From: an uncultured bacterium
GTDB taxonomy: Bacteria > Elusimicrobiota > Elusimicrobia > Elusimicrobiales > Elusimicrobiaceae
Length of the DNA stretch: 64,000 nt
NCBI GenBank assembly: GCA_949294095.1
Contig: CASFFZ010000001.1
Span: 186,001-250,000 of the forward strand
Direction of reading: 5' to 3'
Part shown: positions 48,467 to 55,554 of the stretch, one piece after another
Layout of the letters: the number at the start of each line of letters is the position of its first letter
Numbering within the stretch: the stretch's first letter is position 1
Made by a program: the position numbers and the translations under genes
The notes under the pieces: generated by a model
Databases searched by the model: none
The model's input: the letters and a program-made list of their open reading frames with translations, nothing else
What the model was told of the DNA's origin: nothing

Positions 48467-49838
48467 CTAGACTTTTCTTAATTCTTTGTTTCATCTCCTG
48501 TTCCCAAGAGTCTTCATCTGTATGATTATACCTCGAATAACGAAATCCTTCTATTTGGGGAAGTTCTTGGCCTCGCATATCTGCAAGAATTGTTCGGGCG
48601 ATGGCTCTTCCTAATGAAACAGGAACAGCATTGCCAATTTGTCTGTAACACTCAAGGATGGATCCGCAAATTTCCCAATCTGGGGGAAATCCTTGAATTT
48701 CCTTGTATTCTTCTACACTAAGAGGCCTGTTTTCATAAGGATGACATAAATCCGTCGCAGGCATAGTAGGATTAGTAACTAAAGTAGGCGAAGGCTTGTC
48801 GCAAGAAAGGCGGCGGAAAAAACCTGTTTTGCCTCCGCCCAACTTCAATTTTTCTCCCATTGCTTCATATTGTAAATGTGGCGGAAGATCCTTCCAATAC
48901 TGTCCTTCTTTCAAAAGACGATAGAATTTTAAACGTTTTTCCGGAAATTCTATATAATGCTGTTTTTTGTTATGCATTTTCGCCAGCACAGCTTTCAAAG
49001 GAATCCACGGATGAAGAGAATGTTTCCCTCCTTCTGAATGAGTAGGTGCTAAATGAGGAACTTTTCCTCCACCTAATTTCCCTATGATAACTAAACGCTC
49101 CCGAATTTGAGGGGCTCCAAAATTAGCAGCATTATATAATTCAAACGAGACTTGATATCCTAACTTTCGCAAGCGTTCTAATATGATCCATAAGGCCCCG
49201 CCCTTGATTGGATGAGTTAAATTGGCGCATAAAGCTTCTGCTGACAACAGACCTCTTACATTTTCAAGCACAATATATGTGGGCCTAATATCTTGAATAA
49301 TATCGATGTAAGTCAAAATAAGATTTCCCCTGCTGTCTGCAAACGATTTTCGTAACCCAGCAGTGCTGAAGGCTTGACACGGCGGGCCGCCAACAATTAA
49401 ATCGACTTTACGTCCAGATGGCACTTTAGCAAATTTTAAAATATCTTCTGAAGAAAAATTATGAATATCCCCAATTAAAGCGATCTGTGGACGGTTTCTA
49501 GAAATAGTCATCCGACAATATTTATTAGATTCACATAATAATCTGACAGGAATTCCTTCCTGTTCTAAACCAAGATCCAGCCCCATAGCACCAGAAAAAA
49601 AGCTTAAAGCAATGATGTTTGATTCGCTTTTTCCCATATACTCATGATCTCGGGGTTCTTTCCAACAACTTTTGCGCATGATATAAGAATTTAATTCAGA
49701 TCGCTCAACAAGCCATTGCCTGCCCAATAGCACCCCCTTTATTTGTCCAGATATAATCAATTTCCTTACATATTGAGGGGTCTTGGCAATTATTTGCGAT
49801 ACTTCTTGTACAGTTAATATCTCTTTCAAATTTTCCAT
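48453..49838 (-). CDS. DNA (cytosine-5) methyltransferase with N-terminal excisionase-like HTH
   Basis: A 461-residue C5 methyltransferase. Motif I is ALSFFSGAMGLDLGL, motif IV GGPPCQAFSTAG with catalytic Cys154, motif VI VLENVRG, motif VIII QIRERL, and motif X YRQIGNAVPV. Residues 1-55 form a separate MerR/excisionase-type winged helix (LTVQEVSQIIAKTPQYVRKL ... ERSELNSYI), which could let the enzyme repress its own or the nuclease promoter. It protects DNA from the SinI-like nuclease encoded convergently. TAAAAT lies 6 bp before the ATG: no ribosome site, probably leaderless. AT-rich cargo gene. Confidence 0.9.
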   Translation of the reverse strand: MENLKEILTVQEVSQIIAKTPQYVRKLIISGQIKGVLLGRQWLVERSELNSYIMRKSCWKEPRDHEYMGKSESNIIALSFFSGAMGLDLGLEQEGIPVRLLCESNKYCRMTISRNRPQIALIGDIHNFSSEDILKFAKVPSGRKVDLIVGGPPCQAFSTAGLRKSFADSRGNLILTYIDIIQDIRPTYIVLENVRGLLSAEALCANLTHPIKGGALWIILERLRKLGYQVSFELYNAANFGAPQIRERLVIIGKLGGGKVPHLAPTHSEGGKHSLHPWIPLKAVLAKMHNKKQHYIEFPEKRLKFYRLLKEGQYWKDLPPHLQYEAMGEKLKLGGGKTGFFRRLSCDKPSPTLVTNPTMPATDLCHPYENRPLSVEEYKEIQGFPPDWEICGSILECYRQIGNAVPVSLGRAIARTILADMRGQELPQIEGFRYSRYNHTDEDSWEQEMKQRIKKSLAIGQ

Positions 49839-49844
49839 TGGTCT

Positions 49845-49850
49845 ATTTTA
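49845..49850 (-). promoter_or_regulatory. -10 box 6 bp before the methyltransferase start (leaderless)
   Basis: TAAAAT on the minus strand, then AGACCA, then ATG. Shows that the leaderless layout is also used by island cargo. Confidence 0.5.
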
Positions 49851-49968
49851 TGTTTCTTTAAAGAAACTTATTAATGACCAATATATCATTTCTGGACACT
49901 ATTGTCTATTCTTTTGCTTTGATTACATTTCTTTTATTTCAATAATTTGCATAAAATTAAGCAAGGAA

Positions 49969-51450
49969 CTAAATAAAATCAAAGGTTTTGGGTTTCCAAT
50001 ACTCTAATAATTGGGATAATGTGTCCACTTGGTCATCGTGCTTGGTATGCGGGAAACCCAGCACCTCGTGCTTAAAGTCAGCCATCCATGCGGGTTCCCC
50101 TTCCGGCAGGAAACAACGCCCCGCCTCTAAAGCAGGGGTTACATTTTTAAGGCGGGTTTCCTTATCGTCTATAGGTTTAACAGGCAATACTGAGCGGAAG
50201 TATTTGCGCTGAATTTCCTGCAAAAAACCAATGCCGCAGCCGGCTTCTTCCACCAGTACCTTGAAAGATAAGCCATATCTAAGCCGTTTGAACAGCGCGC
50301 GTTTTTCCTCCATATAAGCATAGCCGGTTTTAACCAATTCGGGCAGTTCCAATTTCCAGCGTTTTACATCCAAAATGTACCAGCCTTTATCGGTACGCAA
50401 GGCACAAATGCACACGCTGTAATCATTTTCTTTGCCGCGTTTAATGGCCAAATCCCAACTAAACATCATTTGCAGAACGGAAAACTCCCCACTGTAAACA
50501 CTCTGCTGTAATTCTTCCCAGCGGTAACGTTTAAACCATTCCCATTTGACGATATTCCCGCCCGGCGCCAGTGGATCCTGCTGGCACTGGCAGGCAAACG
50601 CCATACGCCCCATAGAGGTTTGGATACGCTCTATTTCCGCCAATCCTTCCCCGGCCGGGTGTAACGGCTCGCCAGGCGAACGGTCATAATGAAACTGGCG
50701 CGTTATATTCCCTACCCGCCGCGTCCAAACCCAATGCTCGGTCTGCCGGGCCTGCAACGGAATAGCCGTATGCTTAAACCCGGCCTGGCTTTCCAGCAGA
50801 TAACCGGTCAAATCCTGCTCGTGTGTGCGTTGCATAATAAGAATAATCTTCCCGTTTTTCTTGTCATTTAACCGGCTGTAAAGCGTATTTCCGTACCACT
50901 CGTTCACTTTATTGCGTATTAAGTCCGAATTTGCGTCGGCGGGCTTAATGGGGTCATCTATCACCAGCCAATTGCCGCCGCGCCCGGTTAAGGTACCGCC
51001 TACCGTCGTGGAATACCGTCCGCCGCCGCGGGTAGTTTCAAAATCCATCACTTCCCGGCGGGACGGCGCTAGGCGCGTCCAGGAGAACACACGCTTATAC
51101 CAAGGGGTTTCCATCACGCGCCGGCAATCCGCCGCCAGTTTTTTGGATAATTCATCTGCGTAACTCACACAAACTACGGCCTCCTGCGGACAATGCCCCA
51201 GCACATAGGCCGGCCACGCCACAGAACAAATAATGGATTTCATATAGCGCGGCGGAATATTGATAATTAATCGGTTATTTTCGCCGCGAAGCATAGCCTC
51301 CAACTCAGCGCAAATAAGACTAATGTGCCAATTATCCTGGTAAACCGCTCCCGGGCTGATTTCCAAAAACACCTTACAGACGAATGTTTTAAAATCCTGC
51401 CGCAGAAGCGCGTCCAGCTGTTTTCGGTAAAGAATTATCTCTTCATCCAC
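49969..51450 (-). CDS. Phage terminase large subunit (TerL)
   Basis: A 493-residue packaging ATPase-nuclease. Walker A is in the phage form PPRYMKS (66-72), Walker B is WLVIDDP, and the coupling motif follows in LIMQRTHEQD. The C-terminal RNase H-like nuclease has acidic residues in FSWDLAIKRGKENDYSV, the VEEAGCG strand and HDDQVDTLSQLLEY. It is complete and shows no frameshift. It starts at GTG with GAGG upstream and overlaps the DUF5681 gene by 8 bp. No portal or capsid gene accompanies it. Confidence 0.92.
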   Translation of the reverse strand: MDEEIILYRKQLDALLRQDFKTFVCKVFLEISPGAVYQDNWHISLICAELEAMLRGENNRLIINIPPRYMKSIICSVAWPAYVLGHCPQEAVVCVSYADELSKKLAADCRRVMETPWYKRVFSWTRLAPSRREVMDFETTRGGGRYSTTVGGTLTGRGGNWLVIDDPIKPADANSDLIRNKVNEWYGNTLYSRLNDKKNGKIILIMQRTHEQDLTGYLLESQAGFKHTAIPLQARQTEHWVWTRRVGNITRQFHYDRSPGEPLHPAGEGLAEIERIQTSMGRMAFACQCQQDPLAPGGNIVKWEWFKRYRWEELQQSVYSGEFSVLQMMFSWDLAIKRGKENDYSVCICALRTDKGWYILDVKRWKLELPELVKTGYAYMEEKRALFKRLRYGLSFKVLVEEAGCGIGFLQEIQRKYFRSVLPVKPIDDKETRLKNVTPALEAGRCFLPEGEPAWMADFKHEVLGFPHTKHDDQVDTLSQLLEYWKPKTFDFI

Positions 51451-51826
51451 GCGCCTCTTCCCCTAAAAACTCTTTTAAAACAGCGTCAAGCAAGGCTTTG
51501 TCATCTTGCTGAAGGACCTCCCGCTGGACGGCCTGCTCCGCCTGCCTGTGTTCCAGCCGTTCGCATAACTCCAGGATACGTTTAATCGCTCCCTCTTTGC
51601 CTTGCAACCCCTCCACAAAAAGTTTGCGGATAATTCCCTCCAGCATTGTCATCTTTAGCACTTCGCCATTTTTCACAATAGTAATTTTTTCTTTTAATAC
51701 TTTGCCTACAATGGTGTGCAAATTGGGCTGACCTTTGGGCCGTCCCTTTTTATTGCCGCTAAAGCCCGGCTTAAACCGGTTCTTCTTCGGGGGCTTGCCG
51801 TATCCGACCTCATAATCATTTGGCAT
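51443..51826 (-). CDS. DUF5681 protein (possible small terminase / DNA-binding partner)
   Basis: A 127-residue protein with the DUF5681 signature YEVGYGKPP ... RFKPGFSGNKKGRPKG at the N-terminus, followed by a helical region (LHTIVGKVLKEKI, IIRKLFVEGLQGKEGAIKRI). Such proteins usually sit directly upstream of terminase or methylase genes in phages and may be the small terminase subunit. GGGAGG precedes the ATG at 51826, inside the end of the ParB-methyltransferase gene (11-bp overlap). The terminase start overlaps its own end. Confidence 0.8.
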   Translation of the reverse strand: MPNDYEVGYGKPPKKNRFKPGFSGNKKGRPKGQPNLHTIVGKVLKEKITIVKNGEVLKMTMLEGIIRKLFVEGLQGKEGAIKRILELCERLEHRQAEQAVQREVLQQDDKALLDAVLKEFLGEEARG

Positions 51827-53153
51827 GTGCAGCCTCCCGCCGTTTTTCGGACAGCAACTCTTGATATGTTTTCCCGCTGGGCAGATGAACGGCCGTCCGG
51901 CCGCCCCCAAGGCCCTCATAGCGCCGGATAGCCGTATCCACATATTTGGGCTCCAATTCCACCCCATAGCAAATCCGCCCGGCCTTTTCGGCGGCAATAA
52001 GCGTACTGCCGGAGCCTAAAAAGCTGTCCAGCACCAGTCCGCCGCGGTTGGATGCGTCCAAGATTGCGTCTTTAATCATTTCTACCGGTTTGACGGTGGG
52101 GTGCATAGAGCGTTTTTCGGTATTTTCTTCCCCCGGGGTATTGACGCTGGGATAACACCATACATTGGTGCGGTAACGGCCGTGTATGCCGAGTTCTACA
52201 TTGTTGATGTGCGGCTCGGTGCCGTGTTTAAACATAAAAATCAGTTCGTGCTGGGAACGGTAAAACGAGCCCATCCCCGCATTATTTTTGCGCCATACGC
52301 ACAAATTTTTAAACTGGTCATACACTTCTCCCGCCGTTACCATCTCTTTAATATGCCGCCAGTCCATACAAATATAATGCAAAGAGCCAGATTTGCTGAA
52401 CGCACACAGGCGTTCAAACGCCGTACGCAAAAAATGCGTAAATTGCTCGCTGGTCATTTCGCCGGAGGCAAATTTAAATTCATCGTGTTTTACACTGCCG
52501 GCCCCGCAGACATGCCCGTTAATTTTTACATTGTACGGAGGATCCGCAAACACCATATCGGCTTTCTTGTCCTCCATCAGTGCCCGCAGGGTTTCCTCCT
52601 GCAGGGAATTGCCGCAAATCAGGCGGTGTTCCCCCAACTGCCAAAGGTCCCCCTCCCGGGCAATGATATCGCTGTCTGCAATAAACGGGATTTGATTGGT
52701 TTTGGGGTCCGCCTCGCGCTGTTCCCCCTCCAAAATGAGGTCTATATCCCCCATATCATACCCCGTAAGCGTAAGAGGAACGTCCAAATGCAGTTCCTCT
52801 ATGGCCTTAAACTCCGCCTGTAGCAGTTCTATGCTCCAGGTACCCAACTCCGTCAAACGGTTGTCGGCAATGCGATAAGCCTTCTTTTGGGCTGGGGATA
52901 AGTGTTTTAAGCGAATAACGGGCACTTTTTCCATACGGGCGGCTTGAGCGGCCGCAAAACGGGCGTGGCCGGCTATAATTTCATTCTGCTCGTCGATTAA
53001 AATAGGGTTGATAAAACCAAAATGCTCAATAGAACGCGTAATTTGCGCGATTTGTTTATGGCTGTGCTGCCGCGGGTTGCCTGGATATTCTTTTAAACCA
53101 GACAAAGCGGCATACTCCACCACCAAAGGCGTAATTAATATATGGTCCGTCAT
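51816..53153 (-). CDS. ParB-domain DNA methyltransferase (N4/N6 type)
   Basis: A 445-residue fusion. The N-terminal ParB/Srx-like domain (about 10-100) has PGNPRQHS and the nucleotide-binding loop IIAGHARFAAA. The C-terminal methyltransferase (about 165-425) has the catalytic motif IV DPPYNV (204-209) before motif I DSFLGSGSTLIAA, i.e. the beta-class order of N4-cytosine or N6-adenine enzymes. This architecture is typical of phage and island genomes, next to terminase. Specificity unknown. AGGAG lies 9 bp upstream of the ATG. First gene of the packaging operon. Confidence 0.9.
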   Translation of the reverse strand: MTDHILITPLVVEYAALSGLKEYPGNPRQHSHKQIAQITRSIEHFGFINPILIDEQNEIIAGHARFAAAQAARMEKVPVIRLKHLSPAQKKAYRIADNRLTELGTWSIELLQAEFKAIEELHLDVPLTLTGYDMGDIDLILEGEQREADPKTNQIPFIADSDIIAREGDLWQLGEHRLICGNSLQEETLRALMEDKKADMVFADPPYNVKINGHVCGAGSVKHDEFKFASGEMTSEQFTHFLRTAFERLCAFSKSGSLHYICMDWRHIKEMVTAGEVYDQFKNLCVWRKNNAGMGSFYRSQHELIFMFKHGTEPHINNVELGIHGRYRTNVWCYPSVNTPGEENTEKRSMHPTVKPVEMIKDAILDASNRGGLVLDSFLGSGSTLIAAEKAGRICYGVELEPKYVDTAIRRYEGLGGGRTAVHLPSGKTYQELLSEKRREAAHAK

Positions 53154-53319
53154 AGAGAAAAACTCCTAATGAGTGTATTGAGGGAAACCCTCAGGTTTTT
53201 ATAGCAGTTGGCCTTGCTTCTTCATGTTAAGGCAGGAAAGAGGTGCCGGCACATTTGTCCTTGTGCCAAGGGTAGAGTTCGGGGACCTTTCCAAAGGTAA
53301 GATAATTTAGTTTTTGCAC

Positions 53320-53343
53320 TCGTTTGATATTGTCATCAAACGA
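53320..53343. promoter_or_regulatory. Perfect 9-bp palindrome, probable operator
   Basis: TCGTTTGAT (53320-53328) and ATCAAACGA (53335-53343) with ATTGTC between. No T-run, so not a terminator. It lies 167 bp upstream of the ParB-methyltransferase start and could bind a dimeric repressor. Confidence 0.45.
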
Positions 53344-53557
53344 ATACAAAGGTAATTTATAGCATTATTTTGAAACAAAAATCAAATTTTTTCCATTTAT
53401 TATCATAAATAAATAGTCTTAAAAAATAAGGATTTCCAATAAAATATGACGACAAATTATTAGATTTTTATTTTTAAAAATTTTTTCGGAAATGCGGAAG
53501 CCATTTATCCATTAAAACCCCCTAATTAATGCTTTTAAAAACTATTTTGCAACAAAT

Positions 53558-53566
53558 TGCTACAAT
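53558..53566 (+). promoter_or_regulatory. Extended -10 promoter of the structured RNA
   Basis: TGCTACAAT, the same extended -10 as at 28864. Predicted start near 53573. No clear -35. Confidence 0.4.
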
Positions 53567-53572
53567 GAAAGT

Positions 53573-53760
53573 AACTTTTAAGGAGGACTGACGTTTAACA
53601 TTATCTTTAACATTTTTACCCTGGCTTAGTGCCGCACCAACGGCACGCTTTTACGAAAGTAAAAGGAAACCAATACTAAGAAGGCCAATTAGCCGCAAGA
53701 AGGCAGGAAGTCATGAGCTTGCCGATTATGCGGCTCGTTTTGTTTCTTTCAAACGGCTCC
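53573..53760 (+). ncRNA. Candidate structured RNA of unknown class
   Basis: No coding frame. Helices that can be read directly: CTTAGT (53625-53630) with ACTAAG (53675-53680) closing a junction; inside it GCCG/CGGC (53631-53634 with 53641-53644) and CTTTTAC-GAAA-GTAAAAG (53648-53665), a 7-bp stem with a GNRA loop. Outside it AGCCGC (53691-53696) pairs with GCGGCT (53730-53735), enclosing GGCA/TGCC. A second CGGCT at 53754-53758 could pair with the same AGCCG, so two folds exclude each other. An SD-like AAGGAGG (53580-53586) has no start codon behind it. The downstream HEPN-like gene begins 178 bp later. Confidence 0.45.
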
Positions 53761-53880
53761 AAAAATAAGTCTTAAAAATTTTAATTTGTATAGTTTGTTA
53801 GATTTTATTTGTTGTCATTCCACTCCTAATAATTCTATTGTCGCAGAATATCAAAACCTAGTTAAAGCATACGAATATTG

Positions 53881-53886
53881 TATAAT
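53881..53886 (+). promoter_or_regulatory. -10 box upstream of the HEPN-like pair
   Basis: Perfect TATAAT, 52 bp before the ATG at 53939. The gene has a GGGAG ribosome site, so this one would have a normal leader. Confidence 0.4.
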
Positions 53887-53938
53887 TAGTATATATTATG
53901 ATTGCAGCAGAATGATAATTTAAAAGGGAGAAATAAAA

Positions 53939-54493
53939 ATGTCAGAAGAAAAACACGCCACCATTTCAATCAATTTGGCCGAAGGAAGTGTGACCATTGA
54001 GGGATCCGAGTCTTTTATAGACAAGAATCTAACTAATTTATTATCCTTTCTTGAAACGAACAAACAGTCTTCTCTTTCGACTATTAAAAATACCATCTCT
54101 TCTCTGCCTACACCTGACGCAACTCCTGCTCCTATTCAACAACAGCATGTAACCGACAAATACCTTCAAGCAGGAATCTATTCTATTGACCCCGAGTCAA
54201 AGGAAATACACATCACTGCCAAAATTGAAGGTAGCACTAAAGCGGAAAAAAGTCGTAACCTCGCGTTAATTGCTTTATATGCAAAAGGAGAGGCAATCAG
54301 TTCCTCCGAATTAAAAGACCTATGTAGGAAACATGCTTGTTTAGATGCCTCTAATTTTTCATCGATATTTAAAACTGATATGGAACATTTCGTAAAAAAG
54401 GGGAAAGGTCAAAAATGGCAGCTCGAATTGACTATACCCGGGAAAGAAGAAGCTAAAACGCTTCTTGAAAAAATTTGTAATGACCAAAAATAA
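53939..54493 (+). CDS. Unknown protein with C-terminal winged-helix-like region (partner of HEPN-like gene)
   Basis: A 184-residue protein. The first 50 residues are beta-rich (ATISINLAEGSVTIEGSESF) and are followed by a Pro/Thr/Gln linker. The second half has the look of a winged helix (KSRNLALIALYAKGEAISSSELKDLC, NFSSIFKTDMEHFVKKGKGQKWQLELT). No family recognised. GGGAG precedes the ATG. Its end overlaps the next gene by 14 bp, so the two form a unit. The layout (DNA-binding-like partner first, HEPN-like protein second) resembles toxin-antitoxin or defence pairs; this is inference. Confidence 0.6.
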   Translation: MSEEKHATISINLAEGSVTIEGSESFIDKNLTNLLSFLETNKQSSLSTIKNTISSLPTPDATPAPIQQQHVTDKYLQAGIYSIDPESKEIHITAKIEGSTKAEKSRNLALIALYAKGEAISSSELKDLCRKHACLDASNFSSIFKTDMEHFVKKGKGQKWQLELTIPGKEEAKTLLEKICNDQK

Positions 54494-55244
54494 AATACAG
54501 ATTATCCTTGAATCCTCTTATTGTAAAGAGCTTATTCCTGCATTAATGAAAAGTTATGTTAATGCGTTGATGGAATATAGAAAGAGTCATTGGCAATATG
54601 CTGGAGCTGAATTGGCGCAATTTGTTGAAATATCCAGAAGAATTATTCAACAAAAGGTCTTCGGAATCTTTACTCCTTTAAAAGAACGACTTACTACATT
54701 CAATGAAAGAGAACTGGCCTCTTTTGAAAAAGCTTCCGCCAATGACTCTTTGCGTATTATTATTCCTCGTTGTTTATATTTTATGTATTGTATACGGAAT
54801 AAACGGGGAATAGTACATAAAGGAGATATTGATCCAAACAAGTTAGATTCTACTGTTTTACTAAACGCCGCTAAGTGGGTACTCGCTGAGTTTATTAGAT
54901 TAGCTGGTTCTATCCCTTTTGAAGAAGCCAATGAGTTAATGGACTCTATTATGAGTAAAGAAATTGATATCGTTTGGAATACAGGGCAAACTCTGCGCAT
55001 TTTGGACAATAAAATATCTACAACAAACAAGATTTTATGCCTTTTGTATGTAAAGAACAATCAGACTGATCGAGAACTTCAACAATCTATTGAATACGCC
55101 AATTTTACTAGATTTAAAACCCTGCTAAAAAAGCTACACAAAGCACGTAAAATTGAATACAATAAGTCATTCTGTCAAATATCTACACTAGGGATTTTAG
55201 AAGCAGAAAAAATTTTGATACAACAGAATAATTCCCTGTTATGA
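54480..55244 (+). CDS. HEPN-like protein (possible RNase or defence effector)
   Basis: A 254-residue helical protein. In the middle it has CIRNKRGIVHKGDIDPN, with Arg106-x6-His113 and an Asn directly after the Arg: the Rx4-6H layout of HEPN RNases, in the variant seen in abortive-infection-type proteins (RN-x-RG-x-x-H). An Asp/Thr/Leu-rich helix then leads to LNAAKWVLAEFIRL. The last 60 residues form a winged-helix-like end (TNKILCLLYVKNNQTDRELQ). ATG at 54480 inside the previous gene. The stop codon lies inside an AATTCCCT/AGGGAATT inverted repeat. AT-rich cargo. Confidence 0.6.
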   Translation: MTKNKIQIILESSYCKELIPALMKSYVNALMEYRKSHWQYAGAELAQFVEISRRIIQQKVFGIFTPLKERLTTFNERELASFEKASANDSLRIIIPRCLYFMYCIRNKRGIVHKGDIDPNKLDSTVLLNAAKWVLAEFIRLAGSIPFEEANELMDSIMSKEIDIVWNTGQTLRILDNKISTTNKILCLLYVKNNQTDRELQQSIEYANFTRFKTLLKKLHKARKIEYNKSFCQISTLGILEAEKILIQQNNSLL

Positions 55245-55470
55245 TTTTAGGGAATTTGGGTAAATTATACAGGGGCGGCACTATACAGAAGGGCGCCCCT
55301 TTCCTTATGTAATAGGGCTAAAAACACACCAATTCCCTGTATTTTCCCTGTTTATCAGGGAATTTATCCTATTTTTGCATACATTATCTTACTATCTTGG
55401 TATCCGGATACAAAACAGATATAAACACTCTTTTGGATAAAGCGAGATATTCCCTGTTTGGCACAGGGAA
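55230..55470. repeat. Cluster of TTCCCTGT inverted repeats at the right end of the island
   Basis: Three palindromes share one core: AATTCCCT/AGGGAATT (55230-55237, 55249-55256); AATTCCCTG/CAGGGAATT (55331-55339, 55356-55364) with a further TTCCCTG at 55344; and TTCCCTGT-TTGGC-ACAGGGAA (55450-55470). The last ends 4 bp before the putative attachment core at 55475. Spacing is about 100 bp each. Confidence 0.65.
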
Positions 55471-55554
55471 AAAGGTATCTTTTTGGCGGAATTTGGATAG
55501 AAAAGAGGTACCGGCAGTTGGTTAGCACCCCATTTTTATATCACAAGTTTTCTA

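Larger units (their letters stand above)
53154..53938. other. 785-bp gene-free control region of the island
   Basis: Very AT-rich in its middle (53360-53570). It contains a perfect 9-bp inverted repeat (53320-53343), an extended -10 promoter (53558-53566), a structured RNA candidate (53573-53760) and a TATAAT (53881-53886) upstream of the HEPN-like pair. No open frame of credible coding quality. Confidence 0.6.
44863..55485. mobile_element. Integrated element with serine recombinase, terminase and defence cargo
   Basis: About 10.6 kb between tRNA-His and the lipid operon. Backbone genes have chromosome-like composition: large serine recombinase, DUF2924, TerL, DUF5681, ParB-methyltransferase. 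Cargo genes are AT-rich: a membrane protein, a SinI-type restriction-modification pair, a HEPN-like pair and a structured RNA. No portal, capsid, tail or lysis genes are seen. The proposed ends are the two copies of GTATCTTTTTG (44863-44873 and 55475-55485). An 11-bp match is weak evidence on its own, so the ends are approximate. Confidence 0.55.

Noticed and set aside
53573..55244. Retron or type III toxin-antitoxin system
   Set aside because: No reverse transcriptase is present, and the RNA candidate lacks the short tandem repeats of ToxI-type antitoxins.
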